A stretch of DNA of 64,000 nucleotides from an uncultured Acidobacteriota bacterium (GCA_902825945.1 CADECY010000001.1:141366-205365), one strand, 5' to 3'. Shown: positions 25,928 to 35,594, counted from the stretch's first letter. The notes: a model not told the origin generated them from the letters alone. Made by a program: numbers and translations.

Positions 25928-26312
25928 GGCCGGGTCGACTGCTGCTATCGAAACTGGCGGGCGGTCTACCGCCTTGGTGGGCCACGCGCGGTTGATCGAC
26001 CGGGAGCACCTGCGCCGTGCTCCCATCGGCCACTTTCGGTTGACAGCCTTTGAGCTGCTCGAACGGCATCTGGCTCGTGTCTTCGGTTCGGAATGTCCTC
26101 CTGGCACGGAGCGATCTTCACCGAGGCACGAACTCGAAATGCCGCGGCCGCGTCTTACCGCGCCATCATTACTGGAGGCGCGTTGACAAGCTTTGCCGTG
26201 GATCGGACTGAATCGGGGGTGAGACGCAGGAAATCGCGCGCCAGCGGATGTACACTGATCGGAGCGTCCGGCCCATATGCCGGATTCGCCTTGAATGAAG
26301 GAGATAAACACG
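25928..26312. other. Intergenic region between feoA and the secreted pair
   Basis: About 385 bases without a recognised gene. A plus-strand ORF (25902-26186) runs through it but has no ribosome site or family resemblance. TTGACA at 26184 is a possible -35 for the next gene, but no good -10 follows at the right distance. AAGGAGA at 26298-26304 is the ribosome site of the next gene. Confidence 0.5.
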
Positions 26313-26750
26313 ATGAGAACGGCGTTCTGGCTGGTCCCGGCCATCGCACTACCCGTTGTACTGTTGGCCGCCGACCCACAGCGGCAAACGGAAAAGAAGC
26401 AGGACAAGCGGCCTACGATCGAGGAGATCCGTGCCCGCTACACCCCTGAGAAGCTCGCTCGTATCCGTGCGTCCATGGCAGCCCGAATTGCCGTCATCGA
26501 CCAAGCCGAACAGGGCCGCCGCGCCGCTACTCCCGAAGAAGCCGCCGCGCTCGCCCCGGTCCCCGGCCCCGGCACGGCCGCGGCGGCGCGCACTCTGAAG
26601 AATGGCGGCACGGCGCTGAAGGGCGACGCGGCTTCCCTCGATTATTCGGTGGCCACGATCGAGAGCGGCGGCACCGTCTCGCGGACGCACCGCGCGGCTC
26701 CACCGGCCGCGAAAGCTCGGAAGCAGGAGGCGGGAAATGAAAAGCACTAA
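26313..26750 (+). CDS. Secreted Ala/Lys-rich protein paired with the metzincin
   Basis: 145 residues from the ATG at 26313, chosen over 26295 because AAGGAGA sits 8 bases before it. Signal peptide MRTAFWLVPAIALPVVLLAA; the mature part is low-complexity: a charged helix (PTIEEIRARYTPEKLARIRA), an Ala/Pro linker and a Lys/Ala-rich tail. No family recognised. Its end overlaps the start of the metzincin gene by 14 bases, so the two are co-expressed; it could be a propeptide-like inhibitor or chaperone of the protease, which is inference. Confidence 0.7.
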   Translation: MRTAFWLVPAIALPVVLLAADPQRQTEKKQDKRPTIEEIRARYTPEKLARIRASMAARIAVIDQAEQGRRAATPEEAAALAPVPGPGTAAAARTLKNGGTALKGDAASLDYSVATIESGGTVSRTHRAAPPAAKARKQEAGNEKH

Positions 26751-28113
26751 GCTCGCTTTGTTCGGCCTGCTCGCGGCTGGCGCCGCCTTCGGCGCGGATG
26801 TCATCGTCATCCCGGGCGACCCGCCGGGCCAGGGGTTCAATGACCCCACTCCCGCGACGCCAGTGGGCGGCAACCCCGGCACTACAGTCGGCCAGCAGGC
26901 GCTCAACGTCTTCCAGCGGGCCGCCAACATCTGGGGCCAAAAGCTGGTGAGCAAACAGCCCATTCTGATCATCTCCTTCTTCACTCCGCTGAGCTGCAAC
27001 GCCACGTCGGGTGTGCTGGGAGCGGCCGGCGCCAATTGGTATTTCGCCAACCTCCCGGCGGCCAACGGCGGCCAGGAACTGGTTCCCAATACCTGGTATC
27101 CCGCCGCACTGGCCGAGAAGCTGACACGGGTGGACGCCACCACCGAGGCGGATCCCACGGACGCTTTCGAGATCTTCTCCTTGTTCAACAGCCAACTCGG
27201 CCAACCGGGCTGCCTCACCGGCAACGGTTGGTACTACGGCCTGGACAACAACGAGCCTGCAAACCGGATCGACCTGCTCGCTGTCGTCTTGCACGAGTTC
27301 GGCCACGGCCTCGGTTTCTCACTCGGTGTGACCAGCGCCAATACGGGCGCCCGCAACGTCTTTCCGGCGATTTGGGAATACAACATGCTCGACACCGCCA
27401 CCGGAAAGAAGTGGATCGACATGACCAACGCCGAGCGTGCCGCGTCCGCACGCCGTGACGGGGCGCTCGTGTGGACCGGCAAGCAGGTGACCAACACGAT
27501 CCCAAGTGTGCTGGACTTCCAGATCACGATTGACACGAGCACGTTGCGCGTTCCGGCGCAGCAATCCACGCTGGGTCCGCCGCTCGAGAGCCGGCCGCGC
27601 GGAACGCTGGTGGCGCCCAATGACGGTGGTGGGGTCTCGTTACTGGACGGATGCGAGCCGTTCCCGGCGGCGGCCAACATCGCGGGCAACTTCGTGCTCG
27701 TCAGCCGCGGAACCTGCACGTTTCTGCAAAAAGCACTGAACGCGCAGAATGCGGGCGCAGCGGCGGTGATCATCGCCAACAATGCAGCCGGAGTTCTGAA
27801 CATCGGCGGAACGAACCCAGCCGTGGTCATCCCCATCCTCGGCATTACCCAGGCGGATGGCGCGGCTCTTCGCGCGTCGGCTCCATTAGATGCGCGGCTC
27901 GGACGCGATCCACTCACTCGCATCGGTACAACCGGCGGCTACGCACGCCTGTACGCGCCCACCACTTTCGCCGGCGGCTCGTCGGTGTCCCATTGGGATA
28001 CGTCCTTGGCGCCGAACATGTTGATGGAGCCGTTCAGCACGCCGTCCATCGGCTCGCGCGTCCAGAACCCGGCGGACCTGTCGGTGAACCTGCTCAAGGA
28101 CATCGGCTGGTAG
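26737..28113 (+). CDS. Secreted metzincin-type metalloprotease with PA domain
   Basis: 458 residues, AGGAGG 6 bases before the ATG, signal peptide MKSTKLALFGLLAAGAAFGA. The zinc site is VVLHEFGHGLGF near residue 188, a shortened HExxH with the third ligand position altered (HEFGHGLGF), and a Met-containing SHWDTSLAPNMLMEP near residue 425 resembles the metzincin Met-turn. Between them lies a protease-associated (PA) domain: LVSRGTCTFLQKALNAQNAGAAAVIIANN. The PA domain splits the catalytic domain, as in some other bacterial proteases. It is co-translated with the gene before it. Confidence 0.8.
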   Translation: MKSTKLALFGLLAAGAAFGADVIVIPGDPPGQGFNDPTPATPVGGNPGTTVGQQALNVFQRAANIWGQKLVSKQPILIISFFTPLSCNATSGVLGAAGANWYFANLPAANGGQELVPNTWYPAALAEKLTRVDATTEADPTDAFEIFSLFNSQLGQPGCLTGNGWYYGLDNNEPANRIDLLAVVLHEFGHGLGFSLGVTSANTGARNVFPAIWEYNMLDTATGKKWIDMTNAERAASARRDGALVWTGKQVTNTIPSVLDFQITIDTSTLRVPAQQSTLGPPLESRPRGTLVAPNDGGGVSLLDGCEPFPAAANIAGNFVLVSRGTCTFLQKALNAQNAGAAAVIIANNAAGVLNIGGTNPAVVIPILGITQADGAALRASAPLDARLGRDPLTRIGTTGGYARLYAPTTFAGGSSVSHWDTSLAPNMLMEPFSTPSIGSRVQNPADLSVNLLKDIGW

Positions 28114-28239
28114 CCTAGGGCCGACAAAACAAAGCGCACGGTGCCACCGGCCCCGATTGTGCGGGTTCTGAGAAGTGTCCTGGCCTTCTCCGCATGCCTC
28201 GCGGGTGCGGAGGAGGCTGGGACAAGAGTGAGCGGAGAA

Positions 28240-29514
28240 CTATAACAAGTGGTTTTCGCTCTTGGCGAAGTACAGCTCCACCGCGCGCCCGATATCTTCC
28301 CTCGACAGTCGCGGAGGCCGGTTCTCGTACTCCGAAATCGACAGGATGATGTTGCAGATATCCATTGGGTAGCAAGCACGGAGCTCTTCGCGCCCGTCGG
28401 CCAGACACAGCCGGCGCAGGAACTCCGACGCTCCGGAATCGGCCTGCAGACGGCGCGCCGAGATGACGCGGGTGAAGATCTGGTCGAACGATTGTGTATC
28501 CACCGGTTCGATGAAGATCTTGTTGTGAATGCGGCGGAGAAAGGCGTCGTCGGCGAGGTCGCTCGGATCGAGGTTGGTCGAAAAGACGACCATGAGCTCG
28601 AACGGAATCTGGAACTTCACGCCGTAGCGAAGGCTCAGGTAGTCGACACGCCGGTCGAGCGGCACGATCCAGCGGTTGAGCAGGTCGCGCGGAGACATCA
28701 ACTGACGGCCGAAGTCGTCGATGATGAAGATGCCGTTGTTCGCTTTCATCTGTAGCGGCGCCGCATAGATGCCAGTCGATTCGTCGAGCCGCATATCGAG
28801 CATGCCCGGAACCAGTTCGCCACCCACGACGATGCAGGGGCGGCGGCAGAGCACCCAGCGCGGGTCGACTTCGGGATCGTCGAGCTCGAGCTTGGTGTGG
28901 ACTACGGGGTCATACAAGCTGATGATCTGGTTGTCCACTTCCACCGCGTACGGAATCAGCACCGCGTCCTGATAGACGCGCAGCATTCGCTCGGCAATCG
29001 ACGTCTTACCGTTACCGGAAGGCCCGTACAGGAAGATTGAACTCTGCGAGATCAGCGCCGGGCCCAACTGGTCGAGCAACCGGTCGGTCACGATCAGGTC
29101 CGACATCGCCGTGCGCAGCGACTTGCGATCCACTTGCACGCGCGCGGCCTGCGAACGGATCGCGCGGGTGTATTCCTTGAGGGAAACTGGCGCGGCGCCC
29201 GCGTACTGCGAGATCTGGAAACGGTCCGACGCCAGTTGCTTGCCTGCCGCCGACAGGATGAACTGGTAGTCGTTTCCGACCATCCCCTTCACCTCGATGA
29301 GCTGCTGGGCGCGGAGATGACGGAATGCCGAATCCACTACTTGCAGGGAAAGCCGCAGCGACGAACTCAGCGACTTCAGGCTGCTAAAGCCCTCGATCAT
29401 CAGCCGGCGCAGGAGCAGGTCGAGCACCAGCCCTTCGGGAATCCCCAACTCGTCGTAGGACTTCGGGATGGGTGGCTTGAAGATTGCCGGAAGTTGGTTG
29501 GAAGAGGCGGCCAT
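28240..29514 (-). CDS. AAA+ ATPase with N-terminal winged-helix-like domain
   Basis: 424 residues from the ATG at 29514, preceded by AAGGGA. Residues ~15-100 look like a winged helix (LLLRRLMIEGFSSLKSLSSSL, AFRHLRAQQLIEVKG). The ATPase has Walker A YGPSGNGKTSIAERML, Walker B GIFIIDDFGRQLMS, sensor-1 MVVFSTNLDP and an arginine-finger candidate in DDAFLRRIHNKI. It is closest to stand-alone acidobacterial ATPases of the MoxR/RuvB-like kind. It is divergent (80 bases) from the secretin-like gene, which may be its functional partner. Confidence 0.8.
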   Translation of the reverse strand: MAASSNQLPAIFKPPIPKSYDELGIPEGLVLDLLLRRLMIEGFSSLKSLSSSLRLSLQVVDSAFRHLRAQQLIEVKGMVGNDYQFILSAAGKQLASDRFQISQYAGAAPVSLKEYTRAIRSQAARVQVDRKSLRTAMSDLIVTDRLLDQLGPALISQSSIFLYGPSGNGKTSIAERMLRVYQDAVLIPYAVEVDNQIISLYDPVVHTKLELDDPEVDPRWVLCRRPCIVVGGELVPGMLDMRLDESTGIYAAPLQMKANNGIFIIDDFGRQLMSPRDLLNRWIVPLDRRVDYLSLRYGVKFQIPFELMVVFSTNLDPSDLADDAFLRRIHNKIFIEPVDTQSFDQIFTRVISARRLQADSGASEFLRRLCLADGREELRACYPMDICNIILSISEYENRPPRLSREDIGRAVELYFAKSENHLL

Positions 29515-29594
29515 GGCGATTCCCTTGTTTGATCGGCGGAACTGCCTCGAGTCTGTCTCCACGTTTTACCTTAGATACGCGTCAATCCAAGAGG

Positions 29595-31175
29595 ATGGGT
29601 GTTGCGGGCCTGCTGTTGCTGTGGTCGCTCGCCGTCTCAGGCCAAACCTCTGACGACGCCGTGGCCATCCGCGCGCGCGCCGTCAAAGCGGAGAAAAAGG
29701 GCGACTCGGTTTCAGCGTATCTTCTTTATTCTCAAGCTGCTGCGATCGATCAGACCGATCGGCGTTCGTGGGCCAAGAGTCTCGCTCTGCGCCGCCGCGC
29801 CATGGCCGCCGCCAACATGATGCCCGATGCCGGACCCGCGCCCGCGCCTCGGCTGGAGCTGGTCCCCAACGGCGTGACCGATGAAGAATTCGCTGAAGCG
29901 CGAAGGGCCAATCCTCCACCCAAGCTGCAGCCCGGCGCTGGAAGCCGCAGCTTCGATCTCAAGGGCGACACCAAGATGGTTGCCGAATCGGTGCTGAAGA
30001 GCTTCGGCATCGAAACCGTATTTGACTCCGACTATCAACCGCTTCCGGCCATCCGGTTCCGCATGCCGGACATCGGCTTCGACGAGGCGCTCATCGCTCT
30101 TCAGGCCGCCACCGCCAGCTTCGTGGTTCCGGTGAGCGAGAAGATGGTCATCGTCGCCCGCGACACGACACAGAAGCGCCAGGAGCTCGAGCATACGCTC
30201 GCCGTTGCGGTGCCACTGCCCGCGCCCGTGACGGTGCAGGAGGCGACCGAACTCGCCCGCGCGGTGCAGCAGTTGATGGAGATCCAGAAGTTCGGCGTCG
30301 ACTCGGCGCATCGAATGGTCCTGATCCGCGACCGCGTCTCGAAAGTGTTGCCCGCGCTGGCGGTCTTCCAGGATGTCCTGCGTTATCGGGCCGAAATCCA
30401 CATCGAGGTGGAATTCCTCGAGGTGGCCGAGAACTCCACGCTCGACCTTGGCTTGAAGCTGCCGAATGTCTTCCTGATCCGCTCGGTGACCGACCTCCTC
30501 AACCAGCCCGTATCGCTGCCCACCCTCCTGCGCAACATCGCCAATTTCAGCCCGGCGAGATTCTTCGCGCTCGGGATCGCCGACAGCCAGATCTTCGGAA
30601 CAATGTCGGAGAGTTCGGCCCGCACGCTCTCCCGATCCGACATGCGCTCCTCCGACGGTCAGCCAGTCACCTTCCATGTCGGCGACAAATACCCGATTCT
30701 CACCGCCGGCTTTTTCGGCGCGCCTGCCGATGCCTCGGGCCAGACCTATACGCCGCCACCCACCTTCCAGTTTGAAGATCTGGGCCTCGTCCTCAAGATC
30801 ACGCCGAGGGTTCACGGATGGGACGAGGTCGGGATGGACGTCGAGGCCGAGTACAAGGTCCTGACTGGACAGGCGCTCAACGGAATCCCGGTGATCGCCA
30901 ATCGCAAGTTCCAGTCGCGCGTACGATTGAAGGACGGCGAACTCGCAGTCGTCAGCGGACTCGTCCGCGTCAATGAAGCCCGCTCGCTGTCGGGAGTCGC
31001 CGGCCTTTCGCAGATCCCCATCATCGGCGCGATCTTCCGCCAGGACAACCGGTCCAAGGAATCCGGACAGGCGCTGTTCACGATCCGGCCACGGATCGTC
31101 ATGGCCGCGCCGAGCGAAACCACCACGCGGACCATCTGGACCGGACCCGAAGGACGCCCGCGCATTCCGCTCTAG
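29595..31175 (+). CDS. Secretin-like outer-membrane protein
   Basis: 526 residues from the ATG at 29595 behind AAGAGG; signal peptide MGVAGLLLLWSLAVSG. Residues ~20-70 are TPR-like. Then come STN/N0-like (SFGIETVFDSDYQPLPAIRF) and N-domain repeats (VAVPLPAPVTVQEATELARA). The C-terminal ~230 residues are the type II/III secretin domain: IHIEVEFLEVAENSTLDLGL, PVTFHVGDKYPILT, VPVIANRKFQSRVRLKDGEL and LSQIPIIGAIFR. It should form an outer-membrane pore. No type II secretion or pilus genes lie next to it. Confidence 0.85.
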   Translation: MGVAGLLLLWSLAVSGQTSDDAVAIRARAVKAEKKGDSVSAYLLYSQAAAIDQTDRRSWAKSLALRRRAMAAANMMPDAGPAPAPRLELVPNGVTDEEFAEARRANPPPKLQPGAGSRSFDLKGDTKMVAESVLKSFGIETVFDSDYQPLPAIRFRMPDIGFDEALIALQAATASFVVPVSEKMVIVARDTTQKRQELEHTLAVAVPLPAPVTVQEATELARAVQQLMEIQKFGVDSAHRMVLIRDRVSKVLPALAVFQDVLRYRAEIHIEVEFLEVAENSTLDLGLKLPNVFLIRSVTDLLNQPVSLPTLLRNIANFSPARFFALGIADSQIFGTMSESSARTLSRSDMRSSDGQPVTFHVGDKYPILTAGFFGAPADASGQTYTPPPTFQFEDLGLVLKITPRVHGWDEVGMDVEAEYKVLTGQALNGIPVIANRKFQSRVRLKDGELAVVSGLVRVNEARSLSGVAGLSQIPIIGAIFRQDNRSKESGQALFTIRPRIVMAAPSETTTRTIWTGPEGRPRIPL

Positions 31176-31201
31176 CCTGGGATCGTAGTATCATCACCCG
31201 A

Positions 31202-32575
31202 GTGCAGACTTCCTCCCGCCGCGAGTTCCTGGGTGCCGCCGCGACAGCGGCTTCGGCGACTGCCGCACCCTCGAAACCGCCCAACGTGGTCATGATCTAT
31301 TGCGACGATCTCGGCTACGGCGATCTCGGCTGCTACGGCTCCTCGATCCGCTCGCCGAACATCGACCGTCTGGCCGCCGAAGGGATGCGGTTCACGCACT
31401 TCTATTCCGGCAACCCGGTTTGTTCCCCTTCGCGGACGGCGCTCTTGACTGGGCGCTATCCGGTCCGCGCCGGCGTTCCGCGTGTTTTGTTTCCACAGGA
31501 CACGGCGGGGCTGCCGCAATCCGAACAGACGATCGCACAGATGCTGAAGCCCAAGGGCTACCGGACCATGTGTGTCGGCAAGTGGCATCTCGGCCATCAC
31601 GCGGCTTATCTGCCGACCACGCGCGGCTTCGACCACTACTTCGGGATCCCCTATTCGAACGACATGAATCCGCGATGGCTCATGGACGGCACCAAGGTGA
31701 TCGAAGAGCAGGCGACCCTCGAAACGCTCACTCCGCGCTACACCGAGCGGGCCGTGAAGTTCATCGCGGACTCGAGGAGCGAGCCCTTCTTCCTCTACTT
31801 CCCACACACCTATCCGCACATTCCGCTCGCCGCCTCCGCGAAGTTCCGGGGCAAGTCGCCACAAGGGATCTACGGCGACGTGATCGAGGAACTCGATTGG
31901 AGCGTCGGCGAAGTCCTGAAGGCAGTGAAATCGGCCGGTGTCGAGAACAACACGCTCGTGATGTTTTCCTCCGACAACGGGCCTTGGTATCAGGGCAGCC
32001 CCGGACGCTTGCGCGGACGCAAGGGCACGACGTGGGAAGGCGGACAGCGCGTCCCGTTCATCGCCAAACTTCCGGGCCGGATTCCGAAAGGCAAGACGTG
32101 CGCGGGACTCGGCTCGGTGATGGACGTGATGCCGGCGGTCGCAACGCTGTGCGGCGGAACCCCGTCGAATCCGCTCGACGGGATCGACATTGGACCGATG
32201 CTCGAAGGCAAACGCCAGGAACTCGATCGCGAGGCGCTGCTGTACTTCGACAACCTGGATGTGCAGTGTGCCCGCCTGGGCCGATGGAAACTCCATGTCG
32301 CACGCCACAACAACCAGGCATACAATCCGCCGCCGCAGGGCGGCCGGATGAACCTGCCTCTGCTGAATCCGGAGCTCTACGACGTGGTGTCGGACGTGGA
32401 CGAGAGCTACGACGTCGCGGCCGAGAAGCCCGAAGTGGTCAAGCAGATTCAAGAGCGGATCTCGCGCGTGATCGCAGGCATGCCGGAGGCGGTACGGGAT
32501 GCGCACGAAAAGAATCTGGCGAAGAAGCCCGCGCGGATTCCGGCCGGCACTGTCAATCGGGCCGCGCCTCGGTAA
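31202..32575 (+). CDS. Sulfatase, Tat-type export signal
   Basis: 457 residues from GTG at 31202. The N-terminus [20 protein letters not shown] is a twin-arginine-like signal. The sulfatase core shows [18 protein letters not shown] (metal Asp residues), [17 protein letters not shown] with the CxPSR motif whose Cys becomes formylglycine, VGKWHLGH and MFSSDNGPW. It removes sulfate from a carbohydrate or aryl ester in the periplasm. No formylglycine-generating enzyme is in the window. The DUF1080 gene follows after 17 bases and is probably in the same unit. Confidence 0.9.
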   Translation: MQTSSRREFLGAAATAASATAAPSKPPNVVMIYCDDLGYGDLGCYGSSIRSPNIDRLAAEGMRFTHFYSGNPVCSPSRTALLTGRYPVRAGVPRVLFPQDTAGLPQSEQTIAQMLKPKGYRTMCVGKWHLGHHAAYLPTTRGFDHYFGIPYSNDMNPRWLMDGTKVIEEQATLETLTPRYTERAVKFIADSRSEPFFLYFPHTYPHIPLAASAKFRGKSPQGIYGDVIEELDWSVGEVLKAVKSAGVENNTLVMFSSDNGPWYQGSPGRLRGRKGTTWEGGQRVPFIAKLPGRIPKGKTCAGLGSVMDVMPAVATLCGGTPSNPLDGIDIGPMLEGKRQELDREALLYFDNLDVQCARLGRWKLHVARHNNQAYNPPPQGGRMNLPLLNPELYDVVSDVDESYDVAAEKPEVVKQIQERISRVIAGMPEAVRDAHEKNLAKKPARIPAGTVNRAAPR

Positions 32576-32592
32576 TAATAGGAGACACGTTT

Positions 32593-33234
32593 ATGAAAAC
32601 CGCGCTCGCATTGATGATCACGGCCGGACTGGCCTTCCCGGTGGAAAAGGGCTTCGTCTCGCTGTTCGACGGCAAGACGCTGAACGGCTGGACGCTGTTC
32701 AACAAGGGCAAGAACGACGAGCGTGGGTACATCGTCCAGAACGGCTCGATCGTCTGCCCGCTCGACGGCGGCGGCAACCTGCTCACCGAGAAGGAATACG
32801 CGAACTTCGTCCTCCGCTTCGAATTCAAGATGGAGCCGGGCGGAAACAACGGCATCGGCATCCGGGCGCCGCTCGCGGGCGACATCGCCTATACGGGCAT
32901 GGAGATCCAGGTGCTCGACCACGATCACGAGAAATACAAGGGCCGTATCAAACCCACTCAGTTCCACGGTTCGGTTTACGACGTGATTCCCGCCAAGACC
33001 GGTGCCCTGAAGCCGGCGGGTGAGTGGAACTCGGAAGAGATCGTCGCCAACGGCAGCAAGATCAAGGTGACGCTCAACGGCAAGGTGATCCTCGACGCCG
33101 ACCTCGAATCGGTCACCGATCCCGCGATCCACAAGAAGCATCCCGGGCTGAAGCGGACCAGCGGCCGTGTCGGCTTTCTCGGCCACAAGTCGCTGGTCGA
33201 ATTCCGGAACATCCGGATCAAGGAACTGAAGTAG
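32593..33234 (+). CDS. DUF1080 family secreted protein (3-keto-disaccharide hydrolase type)
   Basis: 213 residues, AGGAGA 8 bases before the ATG, short signal peptide ([16 protein letters not shown]). The concanavalin-like DUF1080 fold is shown by [53 protein letters not shown] and [12 protein letters not shown]. Members act on 3-keto-glycosides or are carbohydrate-binding. With the upstream sulfatase it forms a small glycan-processing unit. Confidence 0.9.
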   Translation: MKTALALMITAGLAFPVEKGFVSLFDGKTLNGWTLFNKGKNDERGYIVQNGSIVCPLDGGGNLLTEKEYANFVLRFEFKMEPGGNNGIGIRAPLAGDIAYTGMEIQVLDHDHEKYKGRIKPTQFHGSVYDVIPAKTGALKPAGEWNSEEIVANGSKIKVTLNGKVILDADLESVTDPAIHKKHPGLKRTSGRVGFLGHKSLVEFRNIRIKELK

Positions 33235-33287
33235 GCCTAACGAATCGAGACGGAACCGTCGATAAGCTTTTCGTAGGGCGAAGTGTG

Positions 33288-33647
33288 ATGGAAGCGCAGG
33301 CACAACTTTTGACGTTCAACCGGGAAATGGCGCTCGACCGTGTCGGCGGTGACGAGGAACTCTTACGGGAAGTGGCCCAACTCTACTTCGACGAGTACCC
33401 TGCCATCGTCGAACAGATCCAGACCGCCGTGCGTTCCGGCAGCGCGCAGGATCTGCAACGTTCCGCCCACACGCTCAAAGGCTCCCTCGGCACCCTCGGT
33501 GCTGAACAGGCCGCCGCCCATGCACTACGGCTCGAGATGATGGGCCGCCTGCAGAACATGTCCGACGCTGCGTCCGCGCTGTGCGAATTGCACCGAGTGC
33601 TCGAAGGTTTCCACGAGCGGTTGCAAGGCGAACTCACTTCCGCCTGA
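33288..33647 (+). CDS. Single-domain histidine phosphotransfer (Hpt) protein
   Basis: 119 residues. A four-helix Hpt domain: GGDEELLREVAQLYFDEYPA, then the phospho-accepting His in RSAHTLKGSLGTLGAEQAA, followed by RLEMMGRLQ. It relays phosphate between receiver domains in a multistep phosphorelay. No histidine kinase or response regulator is next to it, so its partners are elsewhere. The ATG at 33288 follows a GTG at 33285 that could serve instead. Confidence 0.85.
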   Translation: MEAQAQLLTFNREMALDRVGGDEELLREVAQLYFDEYPAIVEQIQTAVRSGSAQDLQRSAHTLKGSLGTLGAEQAAAHALRLEMMGRLQNMSDAASALCELHRVLEGFHERLQGELTSA

Positions 33648-34195
33648 TCTACTGACTGGGCTCGTCACCCAACCATCATGGTTCACAGGGGTGACTCATG
33701 CTTCGGGCGATCAGAGTCTGCTGCCCTGTCGGCAGCGGCTTGCCGCAACCGGACCAACGGCGGAGGAATGCCTTGCGAACATCTGCGGCTTGCCCGGCTA
33801 TGCCGCTTTCCGGGCTCTCGGCACGGGCGAAGACACCGTGCGATTTCATGTTGCTGACGGACGCTCCTGCCTGAGGAACGCGCGCGCATCCTGCCGACCG
33901 GCCTCCGCTCCTGGCCAGCCGAGCCGATTCCGAAATGAGACCACCGTGGCAGCACTCACCGTTGCTTCGGTCATGCTCTATCTGGTGACGATGCCCGCAA
34001 GCGCCCTGTTCGGCGTCGACACCGGGGACTGAACCCTCCCAGCCTGATCGGCTACCGGCTCCGAGACCGGCAGCCGATCAGGTTGGGCAAACGGGCTTCC
34101 TCCAACCAAAAACCCGCCCTATTGCTGCTAGCGATAAACCTTCCCAACTGGGATCACTCCTTGCTCATTTTTTTCAGGTGTGGTCTACTTTTTCC
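33648..34195. other. 548-base gap with a strong hairpin
   Basis: No gene supported. A 113-codon plus-strand frame (33691-34032) has no ribosome site, and its translation is low-quality (many Arg/Ala/Ser) except a short hydrophobic end. The hairpin at 34043-34082 and an AT-richer stretch before 34196 are the only notable elements. Confidence 0.5.
34043..34082. terminator. Long hairpin, possible bidirectional terminator
   Basis: CCTGATCGGCT at 34043-34053 pairs perfectly with AGCCGATCAGG at 34072-34082; inside, CCGG pairs with CCGG around an 8-base loop. A TTGGGC tail follows instead of a U tract. It could end the upstream Hpt transcript or be a structured RNA element. Confidence 0.45.
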
Positions 34196-35140
34196 ATGAC
34201 GCGATTCGCATGGGCCGCTTGCGCCGCCCTCATCCTCCCCGTCCACGGCCAAGTCAAGATGGCCAAAGAGGCGAACAAAATCTCCGTCGAAATCGACGGT
34301 AAACCCTTTACTTCTTTCTACTTCGGCGGCGACACCCAGAAGCCGTTCCTGCATCCGCTGCGTGCGGCGTCGGGCACCGTCGTCAGCCGGGTCTGGCCGA
34401 TGGAGGAAAAGGCTGGTGAGGCAAAAGACCACATTCACCATCAGGGATTGTGGTTCACCCATGGTGACGTGAACGGCCTGGATTTCTGGGCGAACCACCC
34501 GACGCAAAAGAGCGCGAAGAAGGGAGTGGTCGCGCTGAAGAAGATGGGCACGGTCAAAGGCGGTAAGAAGGCGGGCACGATCGCGGCGGTGTTCAACTGG
34601 CAGGATTCGACCGGCAAGGTACTGCTGTCCGAGGACCGCGTGATGACGTTCCACGCGCGCGGCGACGGGAAGACGCGCATCGTCGATTTCGACATCAAGC
34701 TGACCGGCGTCGAGAAGGCCAAGTTCGGCGACACCAAAGAGGGCGTCTTCGCGATTCGGCTCGCGGCGCAACTCGACGGCAAGCACTCCGGAAAGATGCA
34801 AAGCGCCGAAGGCAAGGTTGGCGAGAAGCTGGTGTGGGGCAAGCGGTCGCCTTGGGTCGACTATTCAGGCAAGATCGACGGTGAGACGCTCGGCGTCTCG
34901 ATCTTCGATCACCCGGGCAATCCGAAGCATCCCACCTATTGGCACTCGCGCGACTACGGCTTGTTCGCCGCCAACATCTGGGGCGAGCACGATTTCTACG
35001 CCGACAAGTCGAAGGACGGGAGCATGACGCTAGAACCCGGACAGACGTGGCGATTCCGCTATCGCGTGATCGTGCACGCGGGCGATACGGCGGGGAACGA
35101 TGTCGCGGGCTGGTACAAGTCCTGGACTGACGGGAAGTAG
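34196..35140 (+). CDS. PmoA family secreted protein (DUF6807)
   Basis: 314 residues from the ATG at 34196 with a signal peptide (MTRFAWAACAALILPVHGQ). The family pattern is visible in FTSFYFGGDTQKPFLHPL, KDHIHHQGLWFTHGDVNGLDFW (clustered His), SVSIFDHPGNPKHPTYWHSR with slight variation, and the terminal NDVAGWYKSW. Despite the PmoA name these are not methane monooxygenase subunits; they are found with sugar-metabolism genes. It converges on the RiPP candidate. Confidence 0.85.
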   Translation: MTRFAWAACAALILPVHGQVKMAKEANKISVEIDGKPFTSFYFGGDTQKPFLHPLRAASGTVVSRVWPMEEKAGEAKDHIHHQGLWFTHGDVNGLDFWANHPTQKSAKKGVVALKKMGTVKGGKKAGTIAAVFNWQDSTGKVLLSEDRVMTFHARGDGKTRIVDFDIKLTGVEKAKFGDTKEGVFAIRLAAQLDGKHSGKMQSAEGKVGEKLVWGKRSPWVDYSGKIDGETLGVSIFDHPGNPKHPTYWHSRDYGLFAANIWGEHDFYADKSKDGSMTLEPGQTWRFRYRVIVHAGDTAGNDVAGWYKSWTDGK

Positions 35141-35375
35141 TCGGCTGATCGCCGGGCGCCGTGGGCCACGTGCCTGCGGGAGGAACCGCGGCCCATCCAC
35201 CTCGAGCGCCAACTGAGGGCCGCGCGGGGAATTCGTAAACCCGGCCCAGCTCGGCATGGGACCCGGGGTTTGAAAAACACGCGTATCACGGATTCGCCAC
35301 GGCGCTCCATGTTTCCTGGACTTCTGGCGCCGCGCCTTCCGGCCCGTGTGCTTCCGTATGCCGGTTCGGGCGCTC
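35141..35375. other. Gap between PmoA-family gene and the precursor peptide gene
   Basis: No gene recognised on either strand, and no exporter, protease or second peptide gene follows the 72-codon gene here. Confidence 0.5.
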
Positions 35376-35594
35376 TTATGGAGCGGGATTGATCACATCG
35401 GCGCCGATGTCGACCAGCGCCAGACAGGTCGACGTGCCTCCGCAGAGGCGAGCTCCTACCCTTTTGATCTTGGCAAGGTCAGGGCCTTGAATCGAAACGG
35501 CCGTGACTCGCAATTCCTGGCCCGCTTTCACCTGTACGGCGGGGCTCTTTTCCGCCGAAGCAATGAGGGTCATCTTTCCGCGCTTGGTAGCCAT
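35376..35594 (-). CDS. Putative RiPP precursor peptide
   Basis: 72 residues, ATG at 35594 preceded by AAAAGGAG with 8-base spacing, one of the best ribosome sites in the window. It starts 27 bases after the stop of a radical SAM/SPASM gene on the same strand. There is no signal peptide. The N-terminal ~48 residues look like a leader (MATKRGKMTLIASAEKSPAV, then VKAGQELRVTAVSIQG). The C-terminal part carries the only two Cys, in RLCGGTSTCLALVDIGADV, a plausible core for thioether or carbon-carbon crosslinking. I do not recognise the family. A small structural protein is the alternative. Confidence 0.7.
   Translation of the reverse strand: MATKRGKMTLIASAEKSPAVQVKAGQELRVTAVSIQGPDLAKIKRVGARLCGGTSTCLALVDIGADVINPAP

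Noticed and set aside
25902..26186. 94-codon plus-strand ORF upstream of the metzincin pair
   Set aside because: It overlaps the feoA promoter, lacks a ribosome site and has no recognisable motif.
31300..33234. A single 644-codon frame joining the sulfatase region to the DUF1080 gene
   Set aside because: Its first two thirds are an out-of-frame reading of the sulfatase gene; only the part from 32593 is a real protein, with its own ribosome site.
33691..34032. 113-codon plus-strand ORF in the gap before the PmoA-family gene
   Set aside because: No ribosome site, no family resemblance, composition like shadow ORFs.
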